Part shown: positions 6,209 to 15,165 of the stretch, in pieces
Layout: each line of letters begins with the position of its first letter
Numbering within the stretch: the first letter of the stretch is position 1
Source: Colwellia sp. 12G3
GTDB lineage: Bacteria > Pseudomonadota > Gammaproteobacteria > Enterobacterales > Alteromonadaceae
Assembly (NCBI RefSeq): GCF_002836775.1
Contig: NZ_PJAQ01000003.1
Location: 1 to 64,000, forward strand
Direction: 5' to 3'
Length of the DNA: 64,000 bases
Notes under the pieces: model-generated
Told to the model about the DNA's origin: nothing
The model's database searches: none
Seen by the model: only the letters and a program-made list of their open reading frames with translations
Translations under genes and position numbers: made by a program

Positions 6209-6610
6209 ATGAAAAAAGAAATAGATAAGCTCGCTTGGCTGTATATTCAAGATGGAAAACTATTGAGCGCTCGATCTAAAAACAAACATTTATTTTATAT
6301 CCCTGGTGGTAAACGAGAAATAGGTGAATCGGATGAACAAGCATTGGTGCGAGAAATTAAAGAAGAGATTTCTGTCACGTTAATTCCCAGTACAATCAAG
6401 TATGCCGCAACGTTTAAAGCGCAAGCAGATGGAAAAAACAATGACACTATTGTAAAGTTAACGTGTTATTACGCTGATTTTCATGGGACTCTATCACCTG
6501 ATGCAGAGATCGAAGAAATTGATTTTATCAGTTATAAAGATAAACACCTTTGCTCTCTTGGTTCTATTCAAGCTATGGACTGGCTCAAGATTAACCGTTT
6601 AATAACGTAG
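6209..6610 (+). CDS. Nudix hydrolase
   Basis: This 133-residue protein has a Nudix box at residues 34-56: G34-x5-E40-x7-REIKEE (48-53), with Ser55 replacing the usual Gly near the end. Nudix enzymes cleave nucleoside diphosphates linked to another moiety; the substrate cannot be told from sequence. The IPGGKREIGE opening and the EEIDFISYKD tail resemble MutT/ADP-ribose-pyrophosphatase-like small Nudix proteins. The start is ATG 6209, with TAGGAG 8 bases upstream. An eroded attC site ends about 44 bases upstream, so it may be a former cassette gene. Confidence 0.85.
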   Translation: MKKEIDKLAWLYIQDGKLLSARSKNKHLFYIPGGKREIGESDEQALVREIKEEISVTLIPSTIKYAATFKAQADGKNNDTIVKLTCYYADFHGTLSPDAEIEEIDFISYKDKHLCSLGSIQAMDWLKINRLIT

Positions 6611-6750
6611 GTAAAAATACCTATCAAAGAATGTAATCTCCATAGCTAGTTTTAGGTAAAGCAAGCGCCTACCCCTGAAATATTTATCCTGTGCACAATA
6701 AAATCACAAACTTAATGGTATTGGTATAATTAAACGGTCAAATAATATTT

Positions 6751-7299
6751 ATGAGTATAATTATAGTTTCAGATGTTTTTGGTATTACTCCCTCATTAGT
6801 AACACTTAAAGATAAACTAGGCGCTAATACGATTATTGATCCCTACAATGGACAACGTATGGACTTTAAAAATGAAGCTGATGCCTATTCTTTCTTCGTA
6901 ACCACCGTAGGGCTTGATAGTTACGTTTCAAGAATATTCAACGTATTGGAGTTACTTGACGGTCAAACAACGCTTATTGGTTTTAGTGTTGGGGCTTCCG
7001 CTATTTGGCAGTTATCCCTGAGTAATAACAATAATCGCGTTAAGCAATCCTTTTGCTTTTATGGTTCACAAATCAGAAATTTCACTCAAATAGAACCATG
7101 TTTTGAAGTGAACTTAATATTCCCTAGAAGTGAACCTCATTTCGATGTATCTGAGCTAATAGAAAAGCTTACAAAAAAGCCAAATGTTAACATAACAAAA
7201 GTTGAATACTTGCACGGTTTTATGAATTATCACTCAAGTAATTTCAATGAAACTGGTTACAAAGAACATGTTATTTTATTGCAAAGAATTGCCAGCTAA
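6751..7299 (+). CDS. Alpha/beta hydrolase, dienelactone-hydrolase-like
   Basis: This 182-residue protein has an alpha/beta-hydrolase fold. The nucleophile elbow GFSVGAS is at residues 77-83 with Ser79 as nucleophile, and HGFMN near residue 151 supplies the likely catalytic His. EPHFD may hold the acid. The opening IIIVSDVFGITPSLVTLKDKL and the overall length resemble dienelactone hydrolase relatives, but the nucleophile there is usually Cys. The substrate is unknown. No strong ribosome-binding site is seen at ATG 6751. Confidence 0.75.
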   Translation: MSIIIVSDVFGITPSLVTLKDKLGANTIIDPYNGQRMDFKNEADAYSFFVTTVGLDSYVSRIFNVLELLDGQTTLIGFSVGASAIWQLSLSNNNNRVKQSFCFYGSQIRNFTQIEPCFEVNLIFPRSEPHFDVSELIEKLTKKPNVNITKVEYLHGFMNYHSSNFNETGYKEHVILLQRIAS

Positions 7300-7476
7300 G
7301 CGACTCACTTTAACAACTGACGATTGTACTAAACGCTCCCCTCCTCCCTAACAGCAAGATATTAATCAACATACCGCATTTTTTGTGCGTTTATTCTTAT
7401 CAAATTCTGTAACCTTATTTAATTTAATTGGTATAAACTGTTAACTTATCAATTCAATTAGAAATATGGATATCTC

Positions 7477-7683
7477 ATGGAAGTTAAAATGTTTTCTAAA
7501 ATTTTACGACCAAAAATTGGTTTTTTACCTAAATCGGATACCGCAACAGATCACGGTTTAGAAGGTGAGATTAATCTTTGGTTAGCGACACAACCCGATA
7601 TAAAAATTCAGAATATCACTCAATCTCAAAGTGGCGGTTCATTTCAGCCATCAACAATTGTGATAAGTATTTGGTATAAATAA
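7477..7683 (+). CDS. Small conserved-type hypothetical protein
   Basis: This 68-residue protein (64 if ATG 7489 is used) has no signal peptide or membrane segment. It contains EGEINLWLATQPDIKIQNITQ followed by QSGGSFQPSTIVISIWYK, a compact alpha/beta pattern like small cytoplasmic proteins seen in other gammaproteobacteria. No named family is recognised. The 177 bases before it are AT-rich and hold no gene. Confidence 0.55.
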   Translation: MEVKMFSKILRPKIGFLPKSDTATDHGLEGEINLWLATQPDIKIQNITQSQSGGSFQPSTIVISIWYK

Positions 7684-7788
7684 GGTAGGGAGAGTTGGGG
7701 TATCATAAAAGTTGGCAAAATTTTTTTACTCTCAAAAATGCCCCATCGATAAATTAACTACCTGCTTTACTATTTAGGACGTTTTAAA

Positions 7789-8334
7789 ATGATAGAAGTA
7801 ATAATCCTCGCTATCGCATTAAGTATGGATGCCTTTGCCGTTTCTATTGGATTAGGTGCAACCAAGCAACAAAGTAAAATCGCTCATTTAGGTATAGTAG
7901 TGGCTTTATATTTTGGTTTATTTCAAGGATTAATGCCAATTATTGGTTACTTGGGTGGTAAGGGCGTAATCAGTTGGGTTGAGTCTTATACACCGTGGAT
8001 TGCCTTTTTATTGCTATTCCTTATTGGGGCAAAAATGATTTTTGACTCGTTTTCAGAGGGGATAGAAGAAGATATAAGCAAAATTACTCATCGTGTATTA
8101 TTAATGCTAGCCATTGCTACCAGTATTGACGCTATGGCCGCTGGATTTAGCTTAACGCTTTTACCCGTAAACCCCTTTATTGCTTGTTTAATTATTGGTG
8201 TGGTTACTTTTGCTTTTAGCTGGTTAGGCGTTTTAGTAGGTGCTAAAGGGGGAACATGGTTAGAAAGTAAGGCTGAATTTGTCGGTGGTATCACTTTAAT
8301 TATGATGGCAATAAAAATACTTATAGCATCATGA
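7789..8334 (+). CDS. mntP: Manganese efflux pump MntP family protein
   Basis: This is a 181-residue integral membrane protein with six predicted transmembrane helices, which fits the MntP (YebN, formerly DUF204) family of Mn2+ exporters. The two internally related halves each carry the conserved acidic motif: [14 protein letters not shown] at about residues 10-23 and [13 protein letters not shown] at about 106-118. The start is ATG 7789; the upstream GGACG is a weak ribosome-binding site. A manganese riboswitch often precedes this gene in other bacteria, but none could be confirmed here. Confidence 0.88.
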   Translation: MIEVIILAIALSMDAFAVSIGLGATKQQSKIAHLGIVVALYFGLFQGLMPIIGYLGGKGVISWVESYTPWIAFLLLFLIGAKMIFDSFSEGIEEDISKITHRVLLMLAIATSIDAMAAGFSLTLLPVNPFIACLIIGVVTFAFSWLGVLVGAKGGTWLESKAEFVGGITLIMMAIKILIAS

Positions 8335-8386
8335 CTCTATAGTCTGCGAATAAAGATGAAGTAATCAAAAATTGTAATGAGTAACT

Positions 8387-8767
8387 ATGATGAATAAGCA
8401 GTTTAGAGAAAGTAAATATCTTAACGAATCAGGGTCTAAGACAGGATCTTGGTATCTCAATCGTATCGATTATTTTCAGTTTCACGGCTACCCTAAAATA
8501 ACGCAGCATAAGGTGTTGTCATTTGTTGTCGGTATTGTCGCTTTTATTTTATCGCTTAAACTACTGAGCTCAAGCCTCATAATATCAGCGTTACTTATCT
8601 ATTTAGCTTACGTTTCACTGCTAACATTTTCTTTATTAAGAAGTAAAATTTGTCGCTATAAAGGTTACTTTCTTTATCCAAAGCGTATTATCAAATATTT
8701 TAGTGCCTTAGCGGTAACGGTAGATTTAAATGACTTTGATTCTATAGCGACCCTGAACAAAAAGTAA
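8387..8767 (+). CDS. Hypothetical membrane protein
   Basis: This 126-residue protein of unrecognised family has a polar N-terminus (about 40 residues) and two adjacent hydrophobic helices at about residues 44-60 and 64-85. A basic loop and a polar C-terminal segment follow. The start is ATG 8387 or the next codon, 8390. It lies 52 bases after mntP on the same strand and just before a MITE, which may supply the transcript end. Confidence 0.55.
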   Translation: MMNKQFRESKYLNESGSKTGSWYLNRIDYFQFHGYPKITQHKVLSFVVGIVAFILSLKLLSSSLIISALLIYLAYVSLLTFSLLRSKICRYKGYFLYPKRIIKYFSALAVTVDLNDFDSIATLNKK

Positions 8768-8782
8768 AACACTGAGCTATAG

Positions 8783-9049
8783 TATACCCGTTCCACTTGA
8801 AGATGCTCGTTTCAGGAAACCTGAGCGAATCATAATCAAGGCACATTTTTTGTTAATGGTTATTCCCTTAAAAACAAATGTAACGACGAATATGGTTTGC
8901 TCAGGTTTCCCTCGAAGGGCTGGTTTATAAACGCTTTATGCTACGTTATTGATTTCGACAATAGAATAACTATTCTCTTCAATCAATGCCTTGCCTAAAG
9001 GCGTTTATAATTCCAGCTGAATCCTGCATCTTCAAGTGGAACGGGTATA
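8783..9049. mobile_element. MITE, family 1, copy A
   Basis: This 267-bp non-coding element is bounded by long perfect terminal inverted repeats, TATACCCGTTCCACTTGAAG... on the left and its reverse complement on the right. It encodes no transposase. A second copy lies at 47409-47722 in the opposite orientation. TA dinucleotides flank both ends, which is compatible with a TA target duplication. Relative to copy B it lacks about 49 bp near its left third. It fills most of the gap between the hypothetical membrane protein and the VOC gene. Confidence 0.85.
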
Positions 9050-9073
9050 TGTATCCAATAGGAGGGCTTATTT

Positions 9074-9442
9074 ATGATACCCCGCGAAGTGATCAATTAT
9101 GTAGAATTACCCGCAAAAAATATTCCCGCAACCAAGGCTTTTTTTGAACGCGCATTTGCTTGGTCATTTATTGATTATGGTAAAGAGTATACTGCCTTTA
9201 GCAATTCGGGCATTGAAGGTGGCTTCTTTTTGTCTGAACTTGTTTCAAGTACAGCAAATGGCGCTTGCTTGCTAGTTTTACTGAGCGATGATTTAGAGGC
9301 GACAGAGCGACGAGTTAGGTGTGCTGGTGGGACGATTAGCCAAGCTATTTTTTCTTTCCCTGGAGGAAGGCGCTTTCATTTTACTGAGCCTAGCGGCAAT
9401 GAATTGGCGGTTTGGTCGCCAGTGAAAGCCTATATTGCTTAA
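9074..9442 (+). CDS. VOC family protein (glyoxalase/bleomycin-resistance fold)
   Basis: This 122-residue protein carries one vicinal-oxygen-chelate module pair: INYVELPAKNIPATKAFFERAFAW at the N-terminus, and GGRRFHFTEPSGNELAVWSP at the C-terminus with the conserved Glu metal ligand before the LAVW strand. Such proteins bind a metal for isomerase, dioxygenase or drug-binding roles; the specific role is unknown. The start is ATG 9074 with a strong TAGGAGG site. The gene begins only 25 bp after the MITE ends. Confidence 0.85.
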   Translation: MIPREVINYVELPAKNIPATKAFFERAFAWSFIDYGKEYTAFSNSGIEGGFFLSELVSSTANGACLLVLLSDDLEATERRVRCAGGTISQAIFSFPGGRRFHFTEPSGNELAVWSPVKAYIA

Positions 9443-9500
9443 CGATATAACTTAACTATATAACTTAACTTCACGTTTCATTGTTGACCTTAATTGAAGC

Positions 9501-9543
9501 AAAAAAGCCACTTGATTAAAACTAATTAATGAAGTGACTTTTA
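9501..9543. terminator. Bidirectional rho-independent terminator
   Basis: AAAAGCCACTTGATTAA pairs with TTAATGAAGTGACTTTT with two mismatches across a 6-nt loop, with A and T runs on the two sides. It lies between two converging genes, the VOC gene and the rhodanese gene, and can serve both. Confidence 0.7.
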
Positions 9544-9580
9544 TATTTGATGTTTTGGCTGAGTATTTATCGACGTGTGT

Positions 9581-9982
9581 TTACTTACCTTTACTTATCG
9601 GTAAGTTATTACTGGTCCATTCATTGAAGTCACCTGATAAATGATCTAACTGATTAAAACCATTTTTTACCAATACTTGCTTAGCAACTTCTGCTCTTCT
9701 TCCTGAACGACAATAAATAACGACTTGGGTATTTTTAGCACCTGACAACTCGGCTAATCGCGCCTCAAGCTCTTTATGTGGAATGTTTACCGCATTAGCT
9801 ATATGACCTTCTTCGAATTCTTCTACAGTTCTGACATCAAGCACGACAACCTGACTGTCATTTTTCATAAGCTGTTGTAATTGGCTTTGACTAATATCTT
9901 CGGCGGCAACTTGCCCTGTAGAAACTAATGCCAAAGCAAGCACTATGGTAGCGGCAATTTTTTTAATGAATATAACTTTCAT
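9581..9982 (-). CDS. Periplasmic rhodanese-like sulfurtransferase
   Basis: This 133-residue protein has a Sec signal peptide (hydrophobic residues 8-24, cleavage after VAA about residue 27) and one rhodanese domain. The active loop is CRSGRR with catalytic Cys91, and VLDVRTVEEFEEGHIANAVN is the classical CH2A-like motif. It would carry persulfide sulfur in the periplasm; the partner is unknown. It follows the MFS gene on the same strand after 82 bases. Confidence 0.85.
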   Translation of the reverse strand: MKVIFIKKIAATIVLALALVSTGQVAAEDISQSQLQQLMKNDSQVVVLDVRTVEEFEEGHIANAVNIPHKELEARLAELSGAKNTQVVIYCRSGRRAEVAKQVLVKNGFNQLDHLSGDFNEWTSNNLPISKGK

Positions 9983-10064
9983 GTAATGACCTTTATTATT
10001 ATTTGAATTAACTTATTAACACTAAATACTATACAGTAATGTTAAGAAAACAGCTTAAAATTAC

Positions 10065-11222
10065 TTAGCTAATCGAATGAATCGATTTCCTTTTAGTAAA
10101 TACCATAATGATAGCACCAAGCAATGCACTTGCACCTGCCATCATAAACGTATTACTCGCACCTTGTCCGTCTAGCCAGAGTACACCAGTAAGATAAGCA
10201 CCAATGGCACCACCAACACCATACACGCCACCTAAATAAATCCCTTGCCCTCGACTTTGCTGCACCTTAGTAAAATGCGAAGAAATAAATTTCATGCTAG
10301 CACTATGATAAATGGCAAAACTAGCTGCATGGCCTAATTGTATTATCGCAAGCCATGCTACTGAGTCAGCAACTACTGGTATTAAGAACCAGCGAATAGC
10401 CGTAATTCCTAAGCTAAAGACTAATAAGGCGTTTAACGAAAAGTGTTTAAATAATGTGCCCATATAAATAAAGGCAATAACCTCTGCAACGACGCCTAAT
10501 GAAATAAATAAACCAACGGCTAATCCGGAGTACTCAAGGTCACGTAAAAACAAAGCAAAAAAGCCGTAATAGGGAGCAAAACTTATTTGTAATAGTAGAC
10601 CTGCAACAAAGAAACATATGAATCGTCCATCTCGAATTTTCTCAAAGATAGGCGCGGGTTCGCTGGCATTTTGTTTTACTGATTTAACTGGCTCTCTGGC
10701 GGTTAAAAGCAAGGTACTGATAAATAAACACACTAAAGTGATAACACCTAATGTGGTAAAGACTTGATAACCCAGTGCACTCATCGCCTCCCCTGCCACT
10801 ACCGCTAAAACAATAAAGCCTAAACTTCCCCATAATCTAATACGGGCATAGATTTTACTGCTTTGCTTAATCGAGTTTAACGTGTGTACTTCTAATTGCG
10901 GTAAGATGGCTGTCCAGAATAAAGTGAACAATGCCAAACAAAAGGTAATTGGCCAATAAAGGGTAAACCAATAAAGTAAGCTAAAACTAATCAGTGCTAA
11001 CAACGCACCGAGTCGAATAATAAGTAAAGGTTTTCCTGTTTTATCTGCAAGTGTTGCCCATAAGCTTGGTGCAACAATTTTTGTCGCGGTTATGATGGCA
11101 AGAATTTCTCCCACTTGACGAGAGCTAAACCCCTGTCCATCAAGAAAAATCGCCAAATAGGGTGAGATTAACCCCAATAAGGCAAAGTAGAAGAAGTAAT
11201 TCGAAGATAACCGAACAAACAT
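10065..11222 (-). CDS. MFS transporter, HcaT/PPP-like
   Basis: This inner-membrane transporter of about 385 residues has twelve predicted helices. It begins MFVRLSSNYFFYFALLGLIS and has WATLADKTGKPLLIIRLGAL after helix 2, the MFS loop motif in the form seen in the MFS_1-like (3-phenylpropionate/H+ symporter, HcaT) group. The substrate is not known. The open frame extends to 11312, but that extension would cross the aroC terminator hairpin, so ATG 11222 is preferred. The ribosome-binding site there is weak. Confidence 0.8.
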   Translation of the reverse strand: MFVRLSSNYFFYFALLGLISPYLAIFLDGQGFSSRQVGEILAIITATKIVAPSLWATLADKTGKPLLIIRLGALLALISFSLLYWFTLYWPITFCLALFTLFWTAILPQLEVHTLNSIKQSSKIYARIRLWGSLGFIVLAVVAGEAMSALGYQVFTTLGVITLVCLFISTLLLTAREPVKSVKQNASEPAPIFEKIRDGRFICFFVAGLLLQISFAPYYGFFALFLRDLEYSGLAVGLFISLGVVAEVIAFIYMGTLFKHFSLNALLVFSLGITAIRWFLIPVVADSVAWLAIIQLGHAASFAIYHSASMKFISSHFTKVQQSRGQGIYLGGVYGVGGAIGAYLTGVLWLDGQGASNTFMMAGASALLGAIIMVFTKRKSIHSIS

Positions 11223-11283
11223 CACGTTAAAAAATACCAACCGTGTAGCCTTATGATGATTAAGAAGTGGAGATATTGATTTA

Positions 11284-11324
11284 AAAAAATAGGCTGAGTG
11301 CTTAAAAAGCACTCAGCCTATTTT
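11284..11324 (-). terminator. Terminator of aroC
   Basis: AATAGGCTGAGTGCTTTTT and its complement form a perfect, long stem with a very short loop, followed by seven T residues on the minus strand. It begins about 17 bases after the aroC stop codon. Confidence 0.88.
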
Positions 11325-11341
11325 ATCTGCTTGGTTTTAAT

Positions 11342-12463
11342 TTACGCTTCAATGTTTGGTGTATTACATTTAACATCAGCATTTTGTCCACGATGACGTA
11401 GGAAGTGATCCATTAAAGTCAACGCTAGCATCGCTTCAGCAATGGGCACAGCACGTATACCAACACAAGGATCGTGACGACCTTTAGTGATGATGTCAGT
11501 CGCTTCACCGGTTAAATCAACCGTTTTACCACTTACGCCGATACTTGATGTTGGCTTAAGTGCTAAATGAGCAATGATTTGCTGCCCTGATGAAATACCG
11601 CCTAAGACACCACCAGAATGATTAGTTGAAAAACCTTCGGGAGTAAGCTCATCCCTGTGCTGAGAGCCTTTTTGATTTACTACCGCAAAACCATCGCCAA
11701 CCTCAACACCTTTTACTGCATTGATACTCATTAAGCCATGGGCAATATCAGCATCTAAACGGTCAAAGATAGGCTCGCCTAAGCCGACAGGTACATTAGT
11801 GGCTACAACAGTCACTTTAGCGCCTATTGAGTCTTTTTCTTTGATGATGCCACGAAGGTATTCACCAAGTTGTTCAATTTTAGTTTCATCAGGGAAGAAG
11901 AATGGATTATCTTCTACGCTTGCCCAATCAACGGTATTAACATCAAACGGAGTACCATTTGGGCCACTAGCAACAATATCACCAATTTGGGTAACACAGG
12001 CTTGAATGGTCATCCCAAATTTTTCAGCTAAATATTTCTTTGCAACTGCGCCAGCAGCAACACGCATCGCGGTTTCACGTGCAGAAGAACGACCACCACC
12101 TCGGTAATCACGTAATCCGTATTTTTGCCAGTAGGTATAATCTGCATGACCCGGACGGAAGCTTTGGGCAATATCGCCATAGTCTTTTGAACGTTGGTCA
12201 GTATTTTCAATCATTAAGCCAATGGGCGTGCCGGTAGTTTTACCTTCGAATACGCCCGAAAGAATTTTCACTTCGTCTGCTTCTCGCCGTGCTGTGGTAT
12301 ATCGAGAAGTACCAGGGCGACGTCTGTCTAAATCAATTTGTAAATCCGCTTCAGACAATTCAAGTCCCGGTGGGCAACCATCAATAATAGCGCCTAATCC
12401 TAAACCATGACTTTCACCAAATGAGGTGACTGTAAATAACTTTCCGAAGGTATTACCTGACAT
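11342..12463 (-). CDS. aroC: Chorismate synthase
   Basis: This 373-residue enzyme is full length for the family (about 350-370). It catalyses the FMN-dependent 1,4-elimination of phosphate from EPSP to give chorismate, the last shikimate step. Family signatures are visible: [20 protein letters not shown] at the start, [42 protein letters not shown], and [19 protein letters not shown] near the end. It follows prmB on the minus strand after about 120 bases, as in Escherichia coli and relatives, and has its own terminator. Confidence 0.97.
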   Translation of the reverse strand: MSGNTFGKLFTVTSFGESHGLGLGAIIDGCPPGLELSEADLQIDLDRRRPGTSRYTTARREADEVKILSGVFEGKTTGTPIGLMIENTDQRSKDYGDIAQSFRPGHADYTYWQKYGLRDYRGGGRSSARETAMRVAAGAVAKKYLAEKFGMTIQACVTQIGDIVASGPNGTPFDVNTVDWASVEDNPFFFPDETKIEQLGEYLRGIIKEKDSIGAKVTVVATNVPVGLGEPIFDRLDADIAHGLMSINAVKGVEVGDGFAVVNQKGSQHRDELTPEGFSTNHSGGVLGGISSGQQIIAHLALKPTSSIGVSGKTVDLTGEATDIITKGRHDPCVGIRAVPIAEAMLALTLMDHFLRHRGQNADVKCNTPNIEA

Positions 12464-12586
12464 TGAACATTACCGCCTATTAATTTATTTTTAAAATTAC
12501 GAGTTCTAGCTGTTTTTCGTACTATCTATAGTCCACTGTCCATGTTGAACTGCCGACTTAGATAACTGTTAATTTTTACGTTTATG

Positions 12587-13525
12587 TTATTTAAGTGCCG
12601 CTAAAAACGTTTCTGCATGTTGCTCTAGTTGCGCTTTATTAAGCATAAACACACCATGACCACCGCGTTCAAAGCTTAACCAGGTAAAGTCGACTTCTGG
12701 ATAAAGCGCTTCAACATGATATTGTGAGTTACCCACTTCGCAAATAAGTATGCCGTCATCATTAAGGTGTAGAGCACTCTCTGCCAAGATAACGCGCACA
12801 ATATCTAAACCATCCTCACCACAGCCTAAGCCCATTTTGGGTTCATGGGTAAATTCCGCCGGTAAGCTATCAATGTCTTCTTGATCAACATAAGGCGGAT
12901 TAGTGACAATTAAATCATATTTTTGGGCAACAACCCCAGAGAAAACATCAGATTTAATTGGAATAACTTGTTCACTTAAGCCATGATTTTCAATATTCAT
13001 TTCGGCAACATTTAATGCATCGACAGATAAATCGACTGCGTCAACTTCAGCATTAGGAAAATAACTCGCGCAAGCAATGGCAATACAACCACTGCCTGTA
13101 CATAAATCTAAAATTCTTGCCGGTGGATTTTGCTCACTAAAATAAGGGGCAAAGTGCTTTTCAATCAATTCACCAATCGGTGAACGAGGCACTAAAACAC
13201 GCTCATCGACATAAAAAGGCAATTGCGCGAAATAAGCAAGGTTAGTAATGTAAGCAACCGGTTGTTGTGTTTCAATACGTTGTTCAAAGAGTGCTAGAAT
13301 ATTTTGTTTTTCGTACTCAACTAAGCGACAAGACATGACATCTTCACTCATCTCTTCAGGTAAAGATAAGGCAAACATCACCAAGGTAAGTGCTTCATTC
13401 AAAGCATTGTCGCTGCCATGACCATAAAAAAGCTCAGCTTGATTAAACAAACTAGCACCATAACGACAATAATCAGCAATGGTGTGTAACTGCTCTGTAA
13501 TTTCTACGAAATTAGTATTACTCAA
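12587..13525 (-). CDS. prmB: Ribosomal protein L3 N5-glutamine methyltransferase PrmB
   Basis: This 312-residue protein methylates the side chain of a glutamine in ribosomal protein L3. The SAM-binding motif ILDLCTGSGCIAIACA (about residues 139-154) and the substrate-binding TNPPYVDQEDIDSLPAEF (about 208-225) are diagnostic of the Prm/HemK family, and DLSVDALNVAEMN matches the acidic ribose-binding motif. Its position before aroC separates it from prmC (normally next to prfA). Smr-domain gene smrB is divergent upstream. Confidence 0.95.
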   Translation of the reverse strand: MSNTNFVEITEQLHTIADYCRYGASLFNQAELFYGHGSDNALNEALTLVMFALSLPEEMSEDVMSCRLVEYEKQNILALFEQRIETQQPVAYITNLAYFAQLPFYVDERVLVPRSPIGELIEKHFAPYFSEQNPPARILDLCTGSGCIAIACASYFPNAEVDAVDLSVDALNVAEMNIENHGLSEQVIPIKSDVFSGVVAQKYDLIVTNPPYVDQEDIDSLPAEFTHEPKMGLGCGEDGLDIVRVILAESALHLNDDGILICEVGNSQYHVEALYPEVDFTWLSFERGGHGVFMLNKAQLEQHAETFLAALK

Positions 13526-13652
13526 TTTATCTTCCTCAAAAGTATTCTTATATTTTGCTGCGTAAACTTGAAACTTATTTGTGAAGCCCTATTTGAGGGC
13601 TCCACAACATTAATTGTTATGTATTGGCACTAAAATGTTTTACACTGCATTG

Positions 13653-14330
13653 ATGAAAAACAGCGCCCTAAAATCCAAACTTTCTTCAATAAAAGCCAAA
13701 GTTCGTGCGAATATTGAAGCGATCGCGAAAAACGAAAATCAGCAACATAAAATGGCTGAATCATTGCTCAAAACCAATGAACACATTAACGAAGTATTGC
13801 CGGATGAAAAACAACTTTTTGCCGATGCTGTTAATCAAGTTAAGCCGCTGGTTATCGACACAGTTCGCTTAATTAAACGTGGCCACAAGTCTAACACTTC
13901 CCTAAAAAATGACCAAGAGTATAACAAGTCAAATAAGGCCATCGCACAATTTCATTTTTCAGATGAATTTGAACCTAACTTAAATAAGCAAGGTCCGATG
14001 AAGTATGTTCGCGAGGGTGTTGACAGCTTTGAAGTTAAAAACTTACGCCGCGGCCATTATCGACCCGATTTAATTCTTGATTTACATGGCTTAGATCAGC
14101 ACCAAGCCAAGAAAGAGCTAGCCGCTTTACTTTTTGCCTGTCAAAAAGAACATGCCCAATGTATATGCGTGGTTCATGGTATTGGATCACAGATTTTAAA
14201 AAATAAAGTGCCGCATTGGTTAGTACAACATCCTGATGTCATGGCATTTCATCAAGCCCCATTAGAATGGGGCGGAAATGGCGCTATATTGGCATTAATT
14301 GAATTAAAAGATAAATATAGCCAGAATTAA
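13653..14330 (+). CDS. smrB: Ribosome rescue endonuclease SmrB
   Basis: This Smr-domain nuclease cleaves mRNA at collided ribosomes. The signature [19 protein letters not shown], then [19 protein letters not shown], and the VVHGIG loop with [18 protein letters not shown] match SmrB; the more usual HGxGxxxLK loop is present as HGIGSQILK. The start is uncertain: the frame opens at 13614, ATG 13653 gives 225 residues, and ATG 13752 gives a length closer to E. coli. None has a strong ribosome-binding site. The N-terminal 30-60 residues are basic and not conserved. Confidence 0.9.
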   Translation: MKNSALKSKLSSIKAKVRANIEAIAKNENQQHKMAESLLKTNEHINEVLPDEKQLFADAVNQVKPLVIDTVRLIKRGHKSNTSLKNDQEYNKSNKAIAQFHFSDEFEPNLNKQGPMKYVREGVDSFEVKNLRRGHYRPDLILDLHGLDQHQAKKELAALLFACQKEHAQCICVVHGIGSQILKNKVPHWLVQHPDVMAFHQAPLEWGGNGAILALIELKDKYSQN

Positions 14331-14347
14331 TTATTAGGAATTAATAG

Positions 14348-14893
14348 TTAACATAGCTCTATGGGTGAAATCAGACGTTGCAACGTTCCTTGCATTTTCT
14401 CAATATCATAATCAATGTGCGCAATGCCTGCCGTAGCAAAAATAGGTGCATTATTCGATTGTGTTAATTGAGCCACTAAGTAGCTAACAAAAGGCATATG
14501 AGAGATGATGAGTAAGCTCTGCTCTTGTATCGTAGCATCTGAATTAGTTGTTGCTTGTTGACCTGTTTTTTTCTGTTCTGGCGCTGAAAATTGCTCATTG
14601 CACCAACCATCAATGAAGTCATGTACCTGTTTGGCATCGCCAGAGGGTGTAATAAAATCTAGCGTGGTTATAGCAGTTTTCATCATTGATGTTGCAATAG
14701 CACATGTTTGTTGCGCTCGAATATAAGGGCTAACAAAAACTTGCGTAGGGTTTATCTTCATTTTTTGCAACCAATTCGCCATCATTTTTACTTCGAATTC
14801 ACCTTGTGTGGTTAACGCTCTTTGGCTGTCATCACGACTGCCCTGTGCAACAAAGTTTTGCGCTTCGCCATGCCGCATTATATAAACTTGCAT
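14348..14893 (-). CDS. sixA: Phosphohistidine phosphatase SixA
   Basis: This 181-residue member of the histidine phosphatase superfamily has the RHG signature at residues 7-9 (MRHGEA), FVSPYIRAQQTC near 53-64, and LLIISHMPFVSYL with the second catalytic His. SixA removes phosphate from phosphotransfer domains or PTS proteins. It converges with smrB, with 17 bases between stops; smrB-sixA adjacency is conserved in E. coli. A Gln/Thr-rich insert around residues 108-125 makes it longer than the 161-residue E. coli enzyme. Confidence 0.92.
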   Translation of the reverse strand: MQVYIMRHGEAQNFVAQGSRDDSQRALTTQGEFEVKMMANWLQKMKINPTQVFVSPYIRAQQTCAIATSMMKTAITTLDFITPSGDAKQVHDFIDGWCNEQFSAPEQKKTGQQATTNSDATIQEQSLLIISHMPFVSYLVAQLTQSNNAPIFATAGIAHIDYDIEKMQGTLQRLISPIELC

Positions 14894-15165
14894 TAATTCT
14901 CTCGCCGACTACTTATAGATTATGTTCGCGGATTATTTCAATTTCAGCTTTTTTACAACTTTTATTAGCTAAAGTATTGAGTCTAAGTTATTTTTGCGGC
15001 TATAGTAATAGAAATGAACTCGCATTAGTAACAACGGTTAAGAATAAATAGGTTTTTTTTATTCCTTTTAGTAATTAAGGAATTGTTTTATCTCCCTGTT
15101 AATTTCAGAAACTATCCATATTCCCGTCATACGCTTTGTCGTTTAAAGTGTTCCTAGGAGCCTTA

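Noticed and set aside
7415..7434. Solo TTTAATTGGTAT like the MITE family 2 end
   Set aside because: The match is short, AT-rich and has no partner repeat nearby.
7684..7788. Possible manganese riboswitch before mntP
   Set aside because: A GGTAGGGAGAGTTGGGG stretch is present, but the paired loops expected of the yybP-ykoY motif could not be drawn.
11223..11312. N-terminal extension of the MFS transporter
   Set aside because: It would be encoded across the strong aroC terminator and adds no membrane segment; ATG 11222 is preferred.
12028..12240. Open frames overlapping aroC
   Set aside because: They are out-of-frame shadows of the conserved aroC coding sequence.
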